Of a stretch of 64,000 bases of DNA, positions 51,812 to 60,958 are shown piece by piece; position 1 is the stretch's first letter; each line of letters opens with the position of its first letter. The notes under the pieces are model-generated. The model was not told the DNA's origin. It did not search any database and saw only the letters and a program-made list of their open reading frames with translations. The stretch lies in the NCBI RefSeq assembly GCF_021266465.1, contig NZ_CP089848.1, forward strand, positions 1,674,001-1,738,000, given 5' to 3'. This DNA comes from Paralcaligenes sp. KSB-10. Its GTDB lineage: Bacteria > Pseudomonadota > Gammaproteobacteria > Burkholderiales > Burkholderiaceae_B. Both the position numbers and the translations under genes were made by a program.

Positions 51812-52509
51812 GCTCCGTCAAACGCCTGGCTCTCTTCGACCTGGACCACACGCTGCTGCCCTTGGACAGCGATTACCAATGGGCCGATTTTCTGGCCCGC
51901 ACCGGACGGGCGGGCGATCCCGCCGAGGCGCGCCGCCGCAACGAAGACCTTATGCAACGCTATAACGCCGGCAATCTTACTGCCGAACAGGCCGCCGAAT
52001 TCATGCTGGGCCTCCTGACGCGCACCAACGGCGCCCAACTGGCGGAATGGCACGAACACTATATGTCCGAGATCATCCGCCCCCATATTTTCCCCGCGGC
52101 ACTCGACCTTGTACAAGAACATTTGGCACAAGGGGACCTGTGCGCAATCGTCACGGCAACCAATCAATTCGTTACCGCCCCCATCGCCCGGGCGTTCGGC
52201 GTGCCGCATCTGATCGCCACCTGCGCCGAATATTGCAATGGGTACTACACTGGACGCATCAGCGGCATACCCAGTTTCAAGGAAGGCAAGGTGCTGCGCG
52301 TCGCGGCGTGGCTGGCCGACATGGGCCTGGCGCTGGACGATTTTGAAAGATCGTATTTCTATAGCGACTCTCCAAACGACATTCCCTTGCTCGATGCGGT
52401 CAGCCACCCCATTGCCACCAACCCCAGCCCCGCCCTGCGACACATCGCGCAAGCCAGAGGCTGGCAAATTCTCGAGCTTTTCCAGCACATGGAAGACGCA
52501 AAGTCCTAA
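51808..52509 (+). CDS. HAD-IB family phosphatase, SerB-like
   Basis: Haloacid dehalogenase-type hydrolase, 233 residues. Motif I is LALFDLDHTLLPLDSDYQW (DxDxT), motif II in CAIVTATNQFVTAPIARAFG, Lys in GIPSFKEGKVLRVAAWLAD and motif IV in FYSDSPNDIPLLDAVSHPI. The family includes phosphoserine phosphatase and Gph-like enzymes acting on small phosphates. The gene order hda-HAD-pcnB is conserved in Burkholderiales. Substrate unknown. Confidence 0.88.
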   Translation: MSSVKRLALFDLDHTLLPLDSDYQWADFLARTGRAGDPAEARRRNEDLMQRYNAGNLTAEQAAEFMLGLLTRTNGAQLAEWHEHYMSEIIRPHIFPAALDLVQEHLAQGDLCAIVTATNQFVTAPIARAFGVPHLIATCAEYCNGYYTGRISGIPSFKEGKVLRVAAWLADMGLALDDFERSYFYSDSPNDIPLLDAVSHPIATNPSPALRHIAQARGWQILELFQHMEDAKS

Positions 52510-52518
52510 AATACCCAC

Positions 52519-53868
52519 ATGCTTACAGAAACAATAAAAAACTTTGTCAGCCGATTGTTTGCCGCGCCTGCGCGAGGGCCTGAACGCCTGCCGCGAGACA
52601 AACACGGCATCGATCGGCGCAATGTCTCGCGCCACGCCATCAAGGTATGCGAGGTTTTGCATGAAAACGGCTTCGACGCCTACATCGTGGGCGGCGCCGT
52701 ACGCGACCTGATCGTAGGCCTGGAACCCAAGGATTTCGATGTGGCCACCAACGCCACGCCCAACCAGATTCGCCCGCTATTCCGGCGCGCGCGCATCATA
52801 GGCCGGCGTTTTCAACTGGTCCACGTGGTTTTCGGGCAGGAGATCATCGAAACGTCCACATTTCGCGCCCCCGCTTCGGTGGAACAGGAAACCGACGAAT
52901 TCGGGCGAATACTGCGCGACAACACCTTTGGCACCCACGAAGAAGACGCCATACGGCGCGACTTCACTTTCAATGCGCTTTTTTACGATCCCATCAAAGA
53001 AGAAGTCATCGACTTCCATCACGGGTTCAGCGACCTGAAAAAGCGCATCGTGCGCATGATCGGCGATCCTGAAACCCGTTATCGCGAAGATCCGGTACGC
53101 ATGCTGCGTGCCATGCGCTTTGCCGCCAAGCTCAACGCCACGATAGATCCCGCCACGCAAGCCCCCATCAAGAAGCTGGCAAATCTGATCGAAAATGTGC
53201 CGGCTTCGCGTCTGTTCGACGAAATGCTCAAGTTGCTCACCTGTGGCCACGCCATGGACTGCCTGCGGCAGTTGCGTACGGTCGGGCTTCATCAGGGCCT
53301 GCTGCCGCTCATCGATCTTATCTTCGAAGAGACGGGCGGTGAACAGTTTGTCGAGTTGGCGCTGGAACGCACCGATGGCCGAGTGCGGGCCGGCAAAACC
53401 ATCAGCCCCAGCTTTTTGTTTGCCGCGCTGCTCTGGAAGCTCGTGGACAAGCGCTGGCAAGCCACGGTTGCCAAGGGAGAACATTCCATCCAGGCGCTCA
53501 TGGAAGCCGCGGATTCAGTCATGGATGAACAAACCCGGAAACTTGCCATTCAACGGCGCTATCAGTCGGATATGCGCGAAATCTGGTTCATGCAGCCGCG
53601 CTTCGAACGCGCCAACGGGAAAACCATTTGGCGCCTGATCGAACAGCCCCGGTTTCGGGCCGCAGTCGATTTTCTGCAGTTGCGCGCTGAAGCGCGCGAG
53701 GTCGACAGCGTCCAGGCACAGTGGTGGATGGATCTCGCCAATGCCGACGATGGCGAACGCGCCGAAATGATCGAGGCCTATATGCAGCAAAACAAGGCTG
53801 CCGCAAACCCGGCGAAACGCCGCAGGCGCCCACGCCGCAATCCGGGCGCCAGCACCACACCGGCATGA
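52519..53868 (+). CDS. pcnB: Poly(A) polymerase I
   Basis: Adds poly(A) tails that hasten RNA decay. The 449 residues have the class II nucleotidyltransferase head AYIVGGAVRDLIVGLEPKDF then DVATNATPNQIRPLF, GRRFQLVHVVFGQEIIETST, RRDFTFNALFYDPIKEEVID, and RYREDPVRMLRAMRFAAKLN. The N-terminal addition and the C-terminal basic tail (AKRRRRPRRNPG) mark it as PcnB rather than CCA-adding enzyme. It overlaps folK by 4 nt. Confidence 0.92.
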   Translation: MLTETIKNFVSRLFAAPARGPERLPRDKHGIDRRNVSRHAIKVCEVLHENGFDAYIVGGAVRDLIVGLEPKDFDVATNATPNQIRPLFRRARIIGRRFQLVHVVFGQEIIETSTFRAPASVEQETDEFGRILRDNTFGTHEEDAIRRDFTFNALFYDPIKEEVIDFHHGFSDLKKRIVRMIGDPETRYREDPVRMLRAMRFAAKLNATIDPATQAPIKKLANLIENVPASRLFDEMLKLLTCGHAMDCLRQLRTVGLHQGLLPLIDLIFEETGGEQFVELALERTDGRVRAGKTISPSFLFAALLWKLVDKRWQATVAKGEHSIQALMEAADSVMDEQTRKLAIQRRYQSDMREIWFMQPRFERANGKTIWRLIEQPRFRAAVDFLQLRAEAREVDSVQAQWWMDLANADDGERAEMIEAYMQQNKAAANPAKRRRRPRRNPGASTTPA

Positions 53869-54347
53869 CACTGGCGTATATAGGTCTGGGCGCCAATCTG
53901 GGCGATGCCCGCAACACCTTGCTGCAAGCCGCAAAGAGCCTGGCGCAAACCGATGGAATCCATCAACTGGTTCTGTCGAAACTGTACCGAACGGCTCCCG
54001 TGGACTCCAGCGGGCCGGACTACATCAACGCCGCTGCGTCGATCCAGACCAGCCTGAGCGCATCGGCGCTGCTTACCGCCTTGCAGCGCATAGAAGAAGA
54101 ATACGGCCGCCTGCGCCCCTACCGGAACGCGCCGCGTACACTGGATCTGGATTTATTGCTGTACGGAAGCCAAACCATCGATGAGCCCGATTTAAAGGTT
54201 CCACACCCGCGCATGCACGAGCGTGCTTTTGTGTTGAAACCACTCAGCGACCTGGCCCCCCAATTACAACTGGCGCAAGGCTCGCTGCGCACTCTGCTGG
54301 CAGCCTGCTCGGATCAGGCCATAGAAGAGTGCCTGCCCGCGCCCTGA
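53865..54347 (+). CDS. folK: 2-amino-4-hydroxy-6-hydroxymethyldihydropteridine pyrophosphokinase
   Basis: HPPK of folate synthesis. 160 residues from MTLAYIGLGANLGDARNTLL. Signature: SKLYRTAPVDSSGPDYINAA, EYGRLRPYRNAPRTLDLDLL (the RTLDLDLL motif with catalytic Asp pair) and VPHPRMHERAFVLKPLSDLA. The start overlaps the pcnB stop (ATGA). A longer reading inside pcnB is rejected. Confidence 0.95.
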   Translation: MTLAYIGLGANLGDARNTLLQAAKSLAQTDGIHQLVLSKLYRTAPVDSSGPDYINAAASIQTSLSASALLTALQRIEEEYGRLRPYRNAPRTLDLDLLLYGSQTIDEPDLKVPHPRMHERAFVLKPLSDLAPQLQLAQGSLRTLLAACSDQAIEECLPAP

Positions 54348-54432
54348 GCCGCATCGGGCACCCACAAGGGGTGCCGCTACGTCGCCTATTGACCTACAAG
54401 ACGGTATCTACTAGGCGGGCTCGGCGCCATGG

Positions 54433-55245
54433 CTAACTGCCCAGAATTTTTCGCGCCCATTCTATCACCGGTAAATCCACCATTTTGCCATCCAGTTGAA
54501 AGGCCGAAGAGCCGGTCGACTCCGCCATATCGATAACACGCCGGGCCCATTCGGTTTCAGCCTGGCTTGATGCAAACGCGGCATGAATCGTGGCGATCTG
54601 CGTCGGATGTATGCACAGCATGCCGCCAAAGCCCATGTCCCGCACCCGGCGGGCTTGTTGCGCCAGGCCAGCCAGATTCGCAAAATCGGGATAGACCCCG
54701 TCGAGCGGCGCAGCCAGTCCGCAGGCACGGCTATGCAGCAAAATCTGGCAACGTATCTGTTCCAGCACCAGCCCGGCGCCATCCGAATCCGCGGTCGCGC
54801 CCAGATCGAGCATCAAATCGAGGCTACCAAAAGACAAGCGGCTTACGCCGGGCTGGGCCGCTATTGCGCCCAAGGCCAGCACTCCTTTGGCGCTTTCGAT
54901 GATGGGCCATACCGGCTTGCCGCCTGCGTGAACCAGCCTGATCTGTTCCGCCGATTCGGCTTTGGGCAGCAAGACACCGGCAATGCTGGAAAACTGGCGG
55001 CACACTGCCAGGTCGTCGGCAAACCAGGGCGTAGTCGCATCATTGACCCGAACAAAAACAGCGGAATCGGGATGAGCCTGGACAAAAGCCGCCAAATTCT
55101 GGCGCGCCGCGTCTTTGTGCTGCCGTTCCACAGCATCTTCGAGATCGATGATCACCCCATCGGCGCCGGCCGCCAGGGCTTTGGAAAATCGCTCCGGCCG
55201 CGTGGCCGGCACAAACAGAACCGAACGCATCAATACATTCATCAA
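54433..55245 (-). CDS. ccl: HpcH/CitE family CoA ester lyase, probable citramalyl-CoA lyase
   Basis: TIM-barrel C-C lyase, 270 residues. Motifs are RSVLFVPATRPERFSKALAA, GVIIDLEDAVERQHKDAARQ with the Mg-binding Glu, VFVRVNDATTPWFADDLAVC, LPKAESAEQIRLVHAGGKPV, LSFGSLDLMLDLGATADSDG and MLCIHPTQIATIHAAFASSQ. It ends an operon with a class III CoA transferase and a MaoC-type hydratase, as in the itaconate pathway of Pseudomonas. There (S)-citramalyl-CoA is split to acetyl-CoA and pyruvate. The exact substrate is inferred. It overlaps the next gene by 4 nt. Confidence 0.82.
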   Translation of the reverse strand: MMNVLMRSVLFVPATRPERFSKALAAGADGVIIDLEDAVERQHKDAARQNLAAFVQAHPDSAVFVRVNDATTPWFADDLAVCRQFSSIAGVLLPKAESAEQIRLVHAGGKPVWPIIESAKGVLALGAIAAQPGVSRLSFGSLDLMLDLGATADSDGAGLVLEQIRCQILLHSRACGLAAPLDGVYPDFANLAGLAQQARRVRDMGFGGMLCIHPTQIATIHAAFASSQAETEWARRVIDMAESTGSSAFQLDGKMVDLPVIEWARKILGS

Positions 55246-56465
55246 ATCACCTTTTCCCGCGCCAACCTGGCTACATCGGCGCCGGAATAGCCAAGATCGC
55301 CAAGGATGGCCGCGGAATGCTCCCCCAGCGCCGGGATTTTATCCATACGGGCGGCAAAGGCCGAACTGCCTGCCGGCGGGATCAACGCCGGCAAGAGCCC
55401 CGCCGGACTGTCCACTTCACGCCAGCGCTCGCGCGCCGCCAACTGGGGATGATTCCATACGTCACTCATGGTATTGACGCTGGCATTGGCAATTTGCGCC
55501 GCATCCAGGCGCTCCAGCACCTGATCGCGCGTCAACAAGGCAAATGTCGCAGCAATCAGGCCTCCCAGAACATCACGATTCTCGACCCGCAACGTATTGG
55601 ACGAAAACCGCGCATCCCGCGCCAGTTCGGGCTGAATCAGCACGGTCCTGCAAAACGCGTCCCACTCGCGCTCATTCTGCAAACCCAGCATAACCTGCGA
55701 GCCATCGCCGACCGGAAAGGGCCCATAGGGGTAGATCGTGGCGTGGGCGGCGCCGGCCCGCCGTGGCGCAGCGGCTCCATCGAACGCATAGTACATGGGG
55801 AAACCCATCCACTCGACCATGCTCTCCAGCATGGACACATCGAGACGGCTGCCTTCGCCTGTGCGCTGGCGCAGCAGCAGCGCCGACAAGATGCTGCTGT
55901 AGGCATACATTCCGGCAGCAATGTCCGAAATCGAACAACCCGCCTTGGCGGATTGCTCGGGAGTACCAGTCACCGATAAGAATCCGCTTTCACTCTGGAT
56001 GAGCAGATCGTAGGCCTTTTTATCCTGGTAAGGCCCACCCTCGCCATAGCCCGAAATATCGCAAACAATCAAGCGCGGGTATTGCTCATGGAGGGTTTCG
56101 AACGACAAACCCATCCGGGCTGCCGCCCCCGGCGCCAGGTTTTGCACCAGCACATCGGCCTTGGCCATCAAACGCGACAATACCTCTTGCGCCGCGGGCT
56201 GCTTCAGATCGAGGGCCAGGCTTTCTTTGGAGCGGTTGGTCCACACGAAATGCGAGGACAAGCCCTTGACCCGTTCGTCATAGCCGCGCGCGAAATCTCC
56301 GACGGCGGGCCGTTCGATCTTGATGACTCTGGCACCCATATCGGCCAATTGCCGCGTACAGAACGGTGCCGCAATGGCATGCTCCAGGCTGACGACGGTA
56401 ATGCCGTCAAGCGGCCGAGGAGCCGCCGTATCGGCGGCAAGCGGCTGTATTGTGTCGTGACTCAT
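55242..56465 (-). CDS. ict: CaiB/BaiF family CoA transferase, probable itaconate/mesaconate CoA-transferase
   Basis: Class III CoA transferase, 407 residues from MSHDTIQPLAADTAAPRPLD at 56465. It has LDGITVVSLEHAIAAPFCTR, GARVIKIERPAVGDFARGYD with the following ERVKG, KESLALDLKQPAAQEVLSRL, VQNLAPGAAARMGLSFETLH, CDISGYGEGGPYQDKKAYDL (the catalytic Asp region, AYDLLIQSESG), and SVNTMSDVWNHPQLAARERW. Upstream readings to 56651 are rejected because they overlap ich. Context points to a branched C5-dicarboxylate as acceptor; succinyl-CoA would be donor. Confidence 0.82.
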   Translation of the reverse strand: MSHDTIQPLAADTAAPRPLDGITVVSLEHAIAAPFCTRQLADMGARVIKIERPAVGDFARGYDERVKGLSSHFVWTNRSKESLALDLKQPAAQEVLSRLMAKADVLVQNLAPGAAARMGLSFETLHEQYPRLIVCDISGYGEGGPYQDKKAYDLLIQSESGFLSVTGTPEQSAKAGCSISDIAAGMYAYSSILSALLLRQRTGEGSRLDVSMLESMVEWMGFPMYYAFDGAAAPRRAGAAHATIYPYGPFPVGDGSQVMLGLQNEREWDAFCRTVLIQPELARDARFSSNTLRVENRDVLGGLIAATFALLTRDQVLERLDAAQIANASVNTMSDVWNHPQLAARERWREVDSPAGLLPALIPPAGSSAFAARMDKIPALGEHSAAILGDLGYSGADVARLAREKVI

Positions 56466-57292
56466 GTCTTGACCCTCAGCTCGGCCTGATGCGCCAGTGT
56501 ACCGTCCTGTTCGGCCCAAAGGCGCGCGACTCCCGCTCCGGAAAAAGAACCGGCCACCTGAAATGGCCGTGGCGCGATAAGCGGGCGCAGGCCGCGGTAC
56601 GACAGGGACGCAACGGTCTTGCCGGGATTGGCCCGGCTGAATGCGCGGCACATGAGCGTAGCGATCATGGGGCCATGCACCACCAGGCCCGGATAGCCCT
56701 CGACCTGGGTCGCATAAGGCTCGTCGTAATGGATTCGGTGGCCATTATAGGTAACCGCCGAATAGCGAAACAGCACTGTGGAACTTGGCACTATGGTTTC
56801 GGACCACTCCGCCGCGGGGGCGGATTCCGAGCCTGCCAGCCTGGGAGGGCTGGGCTCCCGGTACACCACGTCCTGCTCCTCGGAGATACGCAACAGGCCG
56901 TCCTGGAAATACTCGTGCTTGACCGTCACGAACAGCAGTTTGCCTGTACGGCCCTCTTTTTCCTTGACCGAGGCAATGGTCGATACACGGCTTGCATCCA
57001 TTCCGACGCGCAGGGGGCTTAAAAACTCGAGCCGACCACCCGCCCACATGCGATTGCGGTTTTCGGCCGGAGGAAGAAAGCCGCCGCGCCTGGGATGCCC
57101 GTCGTCGCCAAGCTGGTCATAGGGATAGGCCTTGATGAACAGCCCCCAATGCCACAGCAAGGGCAGCTCGCCACCTGGCGCGGGCGCCACCGCATCGAGG
57201 CTCAACGCAATTTTTTCGATGTGTCCGATATCGATACGGTCGGCACACGTTTCCGTTCGGCCGATCCAGGAGGCTGGGTCTGTAGCTGTCAT
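56462..57292 (-). CDS. ich: MaoC/FAS1-type dehydratase, probable itaconyl- or mesaconyl-CoA hydratase
   Basis: Double hot-dog hydratase, 276 residues from MTATDPASWIGRTETCADRI. The segment LPLLWHWGLFIKAYPYDQLG, then RMWAGGRLEFLSPLRVGMDA and the catalytic hydratase-2 stretch LFRYSAVTYNGHRIHYDEPY followed by EGYPGLVVHGPMIATLM (Asp/His-type active site) are shared with mesaconyl-C4-CoA and itaconyl-CoA hydratases. First gene of the three-gene operon; it overlaps the CoA transferase gene by 4 nt. Confidence 0.83.
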   Translation of the reverse strand: MTATDPASWIGRTETCADRIDIGHIEKIALSLDAVAPAPGGELPLLWHWGLFIKAYPYDQLGDDGHPRRGGFLPPAENRNRMWAGGRLEFLSPLRVGMDASRVSTIASVKEKEGRTGKLLFVTVKHEYFQDGLLRISEEQDVVYREPSPPRLAGSESAPAAEWSETIVPSSTVLFRYSAVTYNGHRIHYDEPYATQVEGYPGLVVHGPMIATLMCRAFSRANPGKTVASLSYRGLRPLIAPRPFQVAGSFSGAGVARLWAEQDGTLAHQAELRVKT

Positions 57293-57421
57293 GGCGATCT
57301 CTGGGCTGTCAGCGCCCGGTAATTTGAAAGAATAAACCGTAGCTTGCCTGCTAAATGCCTGTTTTTGAATTCTCTTTTTTGCAAGACTGTCTTTAGCGAA
57401 AACGAACAAGCCCCGCACGAG

Positions 57422-57452
57422 CTATAAAAAAAGAGAGCCGCAGCTCTCTTTT
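57422..57452 (-). terminator. Rho-independent terminator after fumarase
   Basis: Minus strand: AAGAGAGC, loop TGCG, GCTCTCTT, then TTTTTTAT. It lies 34 bp past the fumA stop. Confidence 0.85.
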
Positions 57453-57485
57453 CCCCGAACGGATCAGGCGAACGCCGGACAGCAA

Positions 57486-59009
57486 TCAGGCACGAACCAG
57501 GGAAATGGTGGCGATTTTCGCTTTCCATTCCTTCGGACCGGTGTCATGCACCGACGTGCCTGTCGAGTCGACCGCCACGGTCACCGGCATGTCCTTGACA
57601 TCGAACTCGTAAATCGCCTCCATGCCCAAGTCTTCAAACCCGACAACCTTGGCCCCGCGGATAGCCTTGGAAACCAGGTAGGCCGATCCCCCTACCGCCA
57701 TCAGATAGGCCGAACCGTGCTTGCGTATGGACTCGATGGCTATCGGCCCACGCTCAGCCTTGCCTATCATGGAAATCAAGCCGGTCTGGGCCAGCATCAT
57801 TTCGGTAAACTGGTCCATGCGCGTGGAAGTGGTCGGGCCGGCGGGGCCAACCACTTCGTCACGCACCGGATCAACCGGGCCGACGTAGTAAATCACGCGG
57901 TTCGTGAAATCGACCGGCAAGGACTCGCCGCGCTCAAGCATGCCCTGTATGCGTTTATGGGCGGCATCCCGGCCCGTGAGCATTTTGCCCGACAACAACA
58001 AGGTCTGACCCGGCTTCCAGCTCGCGACCTGCTCTTTGGTCAAGGTATTCAAATCGACCTGCAGGGATTTGTTGTAATCGGGCGCCCAGTGCACATCGGG
58101 CCAGTCGGACAAAGCGGGCGGAGTCAGCTCGGCAGGCCCCGATCCGTCGAGCACGAAATGTATATGGCGGGTGGCCGCGCAATTGGGGATCATGGCCACC
58201 GGCTTGGAGGCGGCATGGGTAGGGAAGGTATTGATTTTAATATCCAGCACCGTGGTCAGGCCGCCCAGCCCTTGTGCGCCGATTCCCAGCGCATTGACCT
58301 TTTCGTAGAGTTCGATGCGCAGCTCTTCGAGCTTGCTCTGCGGGCCGCGCTGCAACAGCTCGTACATGTCGATGTCTTCCATCAGGGACTGCTTGGCCAT
58401 CAGCATGGCTTTTTCAGCGGTCCCGCCCACGCCTATGCCCAGCATGCCGGGCGGGCACCAGCCCGCGCCCATCAGGGGCACCGTCTTCAATACCCAATCA
58501 ACAATCGAGTCACTGGGATTGAGCATGGCGAACTTGGACTTGTTCTCGGAGCCGCCCCCCTTGGCGGCCACTTGCACATCGACCTTGTCGCCCACCACCA
58601 ATTCGACATTCACGATACAGGGGGTATTGTCGCGGGTATTCTTGCGCGCAAACAAAGGATCGTCGAGGATTGAGGCGCGCAAAGGATTATCCGGGTTGGT
58701 ATAGCCCTGGCGCACGCCTTCATCGCACAGTTCCTGCAGGCTGCGCTGCGTGTCGAGCCGCGCATTCATGCCTATTTTCAGAAAGACGTTGACCACCCCG
58801 GTATCCTGGCAAATGGGGCGATGCCCTTCGGCGCACATGCGCGAATTGGTCAGGATCTGGGCAATCGCGTCTTTGGCTGCCGGACTTTGTTCACGTTCAT
58901 AGGCACGCGCCAAGTGCCTGATGTAATCGGCAGGGTGATAAAAACTGATGAACTGGACCGCATCCGCAATGGATTGAATCAGGTCGTTTTCTCTAATCGT
59001 CGTAGTCAT
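57486..59009 (-). CDS. fumA: Class I (iron-sulfur) fumarate hydratase
   Basis: Interconverts fumarate and malate with a 4Fe-4S cluster. 507 residues from MTTTIRENDLIQSIADAVQF, preceded by a methionine-poor upstream reading that is rejected. N-terminal catalytic part with RPICQDTGVVNVFLKIGMNA, KGGGSENKSKFAMLNPSDSI, GAGWCPPGMLGIGVGGTAEK and AMIPNCAATRHIHFVLDGSG, giving the three cluster Cys. The C-terminal beta part follows with SGKMLTGRDAAHKRIQ, YYVGPVDPVRDEVVGPAGPT and GSAYLMAVGGSAYLVSKAI. Single-chain FumA/FumB type. A tartrate dehydratase role is possible but less likely. Confidence 0.93.
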   Translation of the reverse strand: MTTTIRENDLIQSIADAVQFISFYHPADYIRHLARAYEREQSPAAKDAIAQILTNSRMCAEGHRPICQDTGVVNVFLKIGMNARLDTQRSLQELCDEGVRQGYTNPDNPLRASILDDPLFARKNTRDNTPCIVNVELVVGDKVDVQVAAKGGGSENKSKFAMLNPSDSIVDWVLKTVPLMGAGWCPPGMLGIGVGGTAEKAMLMAKQSLMEDIDMYELLQRGPQSKLEELRIELYEKVNALGIGAQGLGGLTTVLDIKINTFPTHAASKPVAMIPNCAATRHIHFVLDGSGPAELTPPALSDWPDVHWAPDYNKSLQVDLNTLTKEQVASWKPGQTLLLSGKMLTGRDAAHKRIQGMLERGESLPVDFTNRVIYYVGPVDPVRDEVVGPAGPTTSTRMDQFTEMMLAQTGLISMIGKAERGPIAIESIRKHGSAYLMAVGGSAYLVSKAIRGAKVVGFEDLGMEAIYEFDVKDMPVTVAVDSTGTSVHDTGPKEWKAKIATISLVRA

Positions 59010-59029
59010 GGCATTTAAATCAGTGGAAT

Positions 59030-59061
59030 AAAAAAGAAACGGGAAGCCCGCGCGGCTTCCC
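59030..59061 (-). terminator. Rho-independent terminator after the enoyl-CoA hydratase gene
   Basis: Minus strand: GGGAAGCC, CGCGC-type loop, GGCTTCCC, then GTTTCTTTTTT. The plus strand also has CTGTTTTT, so it may act in both directions. It lies 19 bp beyond the stop at 59080. Confidence 0.8.
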
Positions 59062-59079
59062 TGTTTTTGAGCGAGGTAG

Positions 59080-59847
59080 TTATTTTCCTTGCCAAACCGG
59101 CTTGCGCTTTTCCGCAAACGCTGTAGCGCCCTCTCGGGCATCGGCGGACGAAAAAATATGCGCGGCCCGCGGGCGTTGCAGATCGAACATATCGGCCTGG
59201 CGCCAGTCTTTGGACTCGGTCACGATTCTTTTTGCCGTCTGGACCGCCAAGGGCCCGTTTTCAGCAATCAGCCGCGCCAGGGCCAGGGCGCCTTCAAGGG
59301 CCTGACCGGGTTCGACCAGGCGATTCACCAGGCCATGTTCGTAGGCTCGTTGCGCCGGCAGCATACCGCCGGTCAGGATGACTTCCATCGCAATATGATG
59401 CGGAATGCGTTGCGGCAAACGCAACATCCCGCCTGCGCCAGGAACCAGGCCGCGCTTGACTTCGGGCAGGCCGAAATTGGCGTTGCTGGCGGCAACCACC
59501 AGATCGCAGGCCAGTACCATTTCGCAACCGCCGGCCAAAGCGTACCCTTCAACCGCCGCAATCATGGGTTTTTGCGGCGGCCTTTCGCACAGGCCCGCGA
59601 ATCCGCGGCCTTCGATCAGCGGACGTTGCCCGCTGCCGGCAAAAGCTTTCAAATCCATGCCGGCCGAAAAGGTATTGCCTGCCCCGGTAAGAATACCAAG
59701 AACAATATCCTTGTCCTGGTCGAGCCGGTCAAATGCCACGGCCAGTTCTTGTGCCGTCTCGTAGTTGATGGCGTTACGCGCCTCGGGCCGATTGACCGTA
59801 ATAATCAGGATCCGATCGACCACTTCCACTCTAACCAAGTCAGACAT
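59080..59847 (-). CDS. Enoyl-CoA hydratase/isomerase (crotonase) family protein
   Basis: Crotonase-fold enzyme, 255 residues from MSDLVRVEVVDRILIITVNR. It has NAINYETAQELAVAFDRLDQ, ILTGAGNTFSAGMDLKAFAG (oxyanion hole), AVEGYALAGGCEMVLACDLV and NANFGLPEVKRGLVPGAGGM with the Glu of the active site; the second catalytic Glu position is Gly-rich. The C-terminal AREGATAFAEKRKPVWQGK is typical. It is a single unit between terminators. Substrate unknown. Confidence 0.9.
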   Translation of the reverse strand: MSDLVRVEVVDRILIITVNRPEARNAINYETAQELAVAFDRLDQDKDIVLGILTGAGNTFSAGMDLKAFAGSGQRPLIEGRGFAGLCERPPQKPMIAAVEGYALAGGCEMVLACDLVVAASNANFGLPEVKRGLVPGAGGMLRLPQRIPHHIAMEVILTGGMLPAQRAYEHGLVNRLVEPGQALEGALALARLIAENGPLAVQTAKRIVTESKDWRQADMFDLQRPRAAHIFSSADAREGATAFAEKRKPVWQGK

Positions 59848-60046
59848 GCAATAAACTCCCGAAGATTGCAGCGCTAAATACGCAAAAGTTAAAATAACAG
59901 GTGCTTTGCACACAAAGAAAAGGCGCTGGCACAATTCAATATCATACGACCAATCAAGACCGGTTCAGAAATGGAACTATCCTGCCTGCTAACGGAACCA
60001 GTTAAAATCGAATTCTTCGCAGCTTTTTGCCTTACCGGTTCTGTTC

Positions 60047-60958
60047 ATGCTTACTTTTCAGCAAATCATTCTGACTCTCCAGCAATACTGGGACAAACAG
60101 GGTTGCGCGCTACTGCAGCCTTACGATATGGAAGTCGGTGCGGGCACCTCGCATACGGCCACATTTTTGCGCTCGATCGGACCGGAGCCCTGGCGCGCCG
60201 CGTATGTCCAGCCTTCGCGCCGCCCCAAAGACGGCCGCTACGGCGAAAACCCCAATCGCCTGCAACACTATTACCAATATCAGGTCGTACTTAAACCGGC
60301 GCCTCCCGAAATCATCGACCTGTACGTAGGCTCGCTCGAAGCATTAGGCATCAATCCCAAAGAGCACGACATCCGCTTTGTCGAAGACGACTGGGAAAAT
60401 CCCACGCTTGGCGCCTGGGGCCTGGGCTGGGAGGTGTGGCTCAACGGCATGGAAGTCACCCAATTCACCTATTTTCAGCAGGTCGGCGGGCTGGACTGCT
60501 TGCCTACCACCGGCGAAATCACCTACGGGCTGGAGCGTCTGGCCATGTACCTGCAGGATGTGGAAAGCGTTTACGACCTGGTCTGGACCGAAGGCACCAA
60601 CGGACAGCGCGTACTTTACCGCGACGTCTTCCACCAGAACGAAGTCGAACAGTCCACCTACAATTTCGAACACGCCTCGACCGCCATGCTTTTCGCCCAT
60701 TTTGGCGACTACGAAGCCGAAGCGAAGCGGCTGATTGAAGTCCCGCTGGCCCTGCCCGCCTACGAGGCCGCTCTCAAGGCGGCCCACACCTTCAATATGC
60801 TGGATGCGCGCGGCGCGATCAGCGTCACTGAGCGGGCGGCCTATATAGGCCGCATACGCAACCTGTCGCGAACCGTCGCCCAGGCCTACTTCGACTCACG
60901 CGAAAAATTAGGTTTTCCCATGCTTGGCAATCGCCTCAATCCGGAGGCCGTGCAATGA
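60047..60958 (+). CDS. glyQ: Glycyl-tRNA synthetase alpha subunit
   Basis: Catalytic subunit of the alpha2beta2 glycyl-tRNA synthetase. 303 residues: [80 protein letters not shown], and [20 protein letters not shown]. This is the invariant bacterial GlyQ sequence. It overlaps glyS by 4 nt. The promoter lies in 59848-60046, which holds no gene. Confidence 0.97.
   Translation: MLTFQQIILTLQQYWDKQGCALLQPYDMEVGAGTSHTATFLRSIGPEPWRAAYVQPSRRPKDGRYGENPNRLQHYYQYQVVLKPAPPEIIDLYVGSLEALGINPKEHDIRFVEDDWENPTLGAWGLGWEVWLNGMEVTQFTYFQQVGGLDCLPTTGEITYGLERLAMYLQDVESVYDLVWTEGTNGQRVLYRDVFHQNEVEQSTYNFEHASTAMLFAHFGDYEAEAKRLIEVPLALPAYEAALKAAHTFNMLDARGAISVTERAAYIGRIRNLSRTVAQAYFDSREKLGFPMLGNRLNPEAVQ

Noticed and set aside
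57486-59009. Fumarase as an L-tartrate dehydratase belonging to the tarD pathway
   Set aside because: It is single-chain FumA length, 44 kb from tarD and in its own transcription unit; no support beyond family relatedness.
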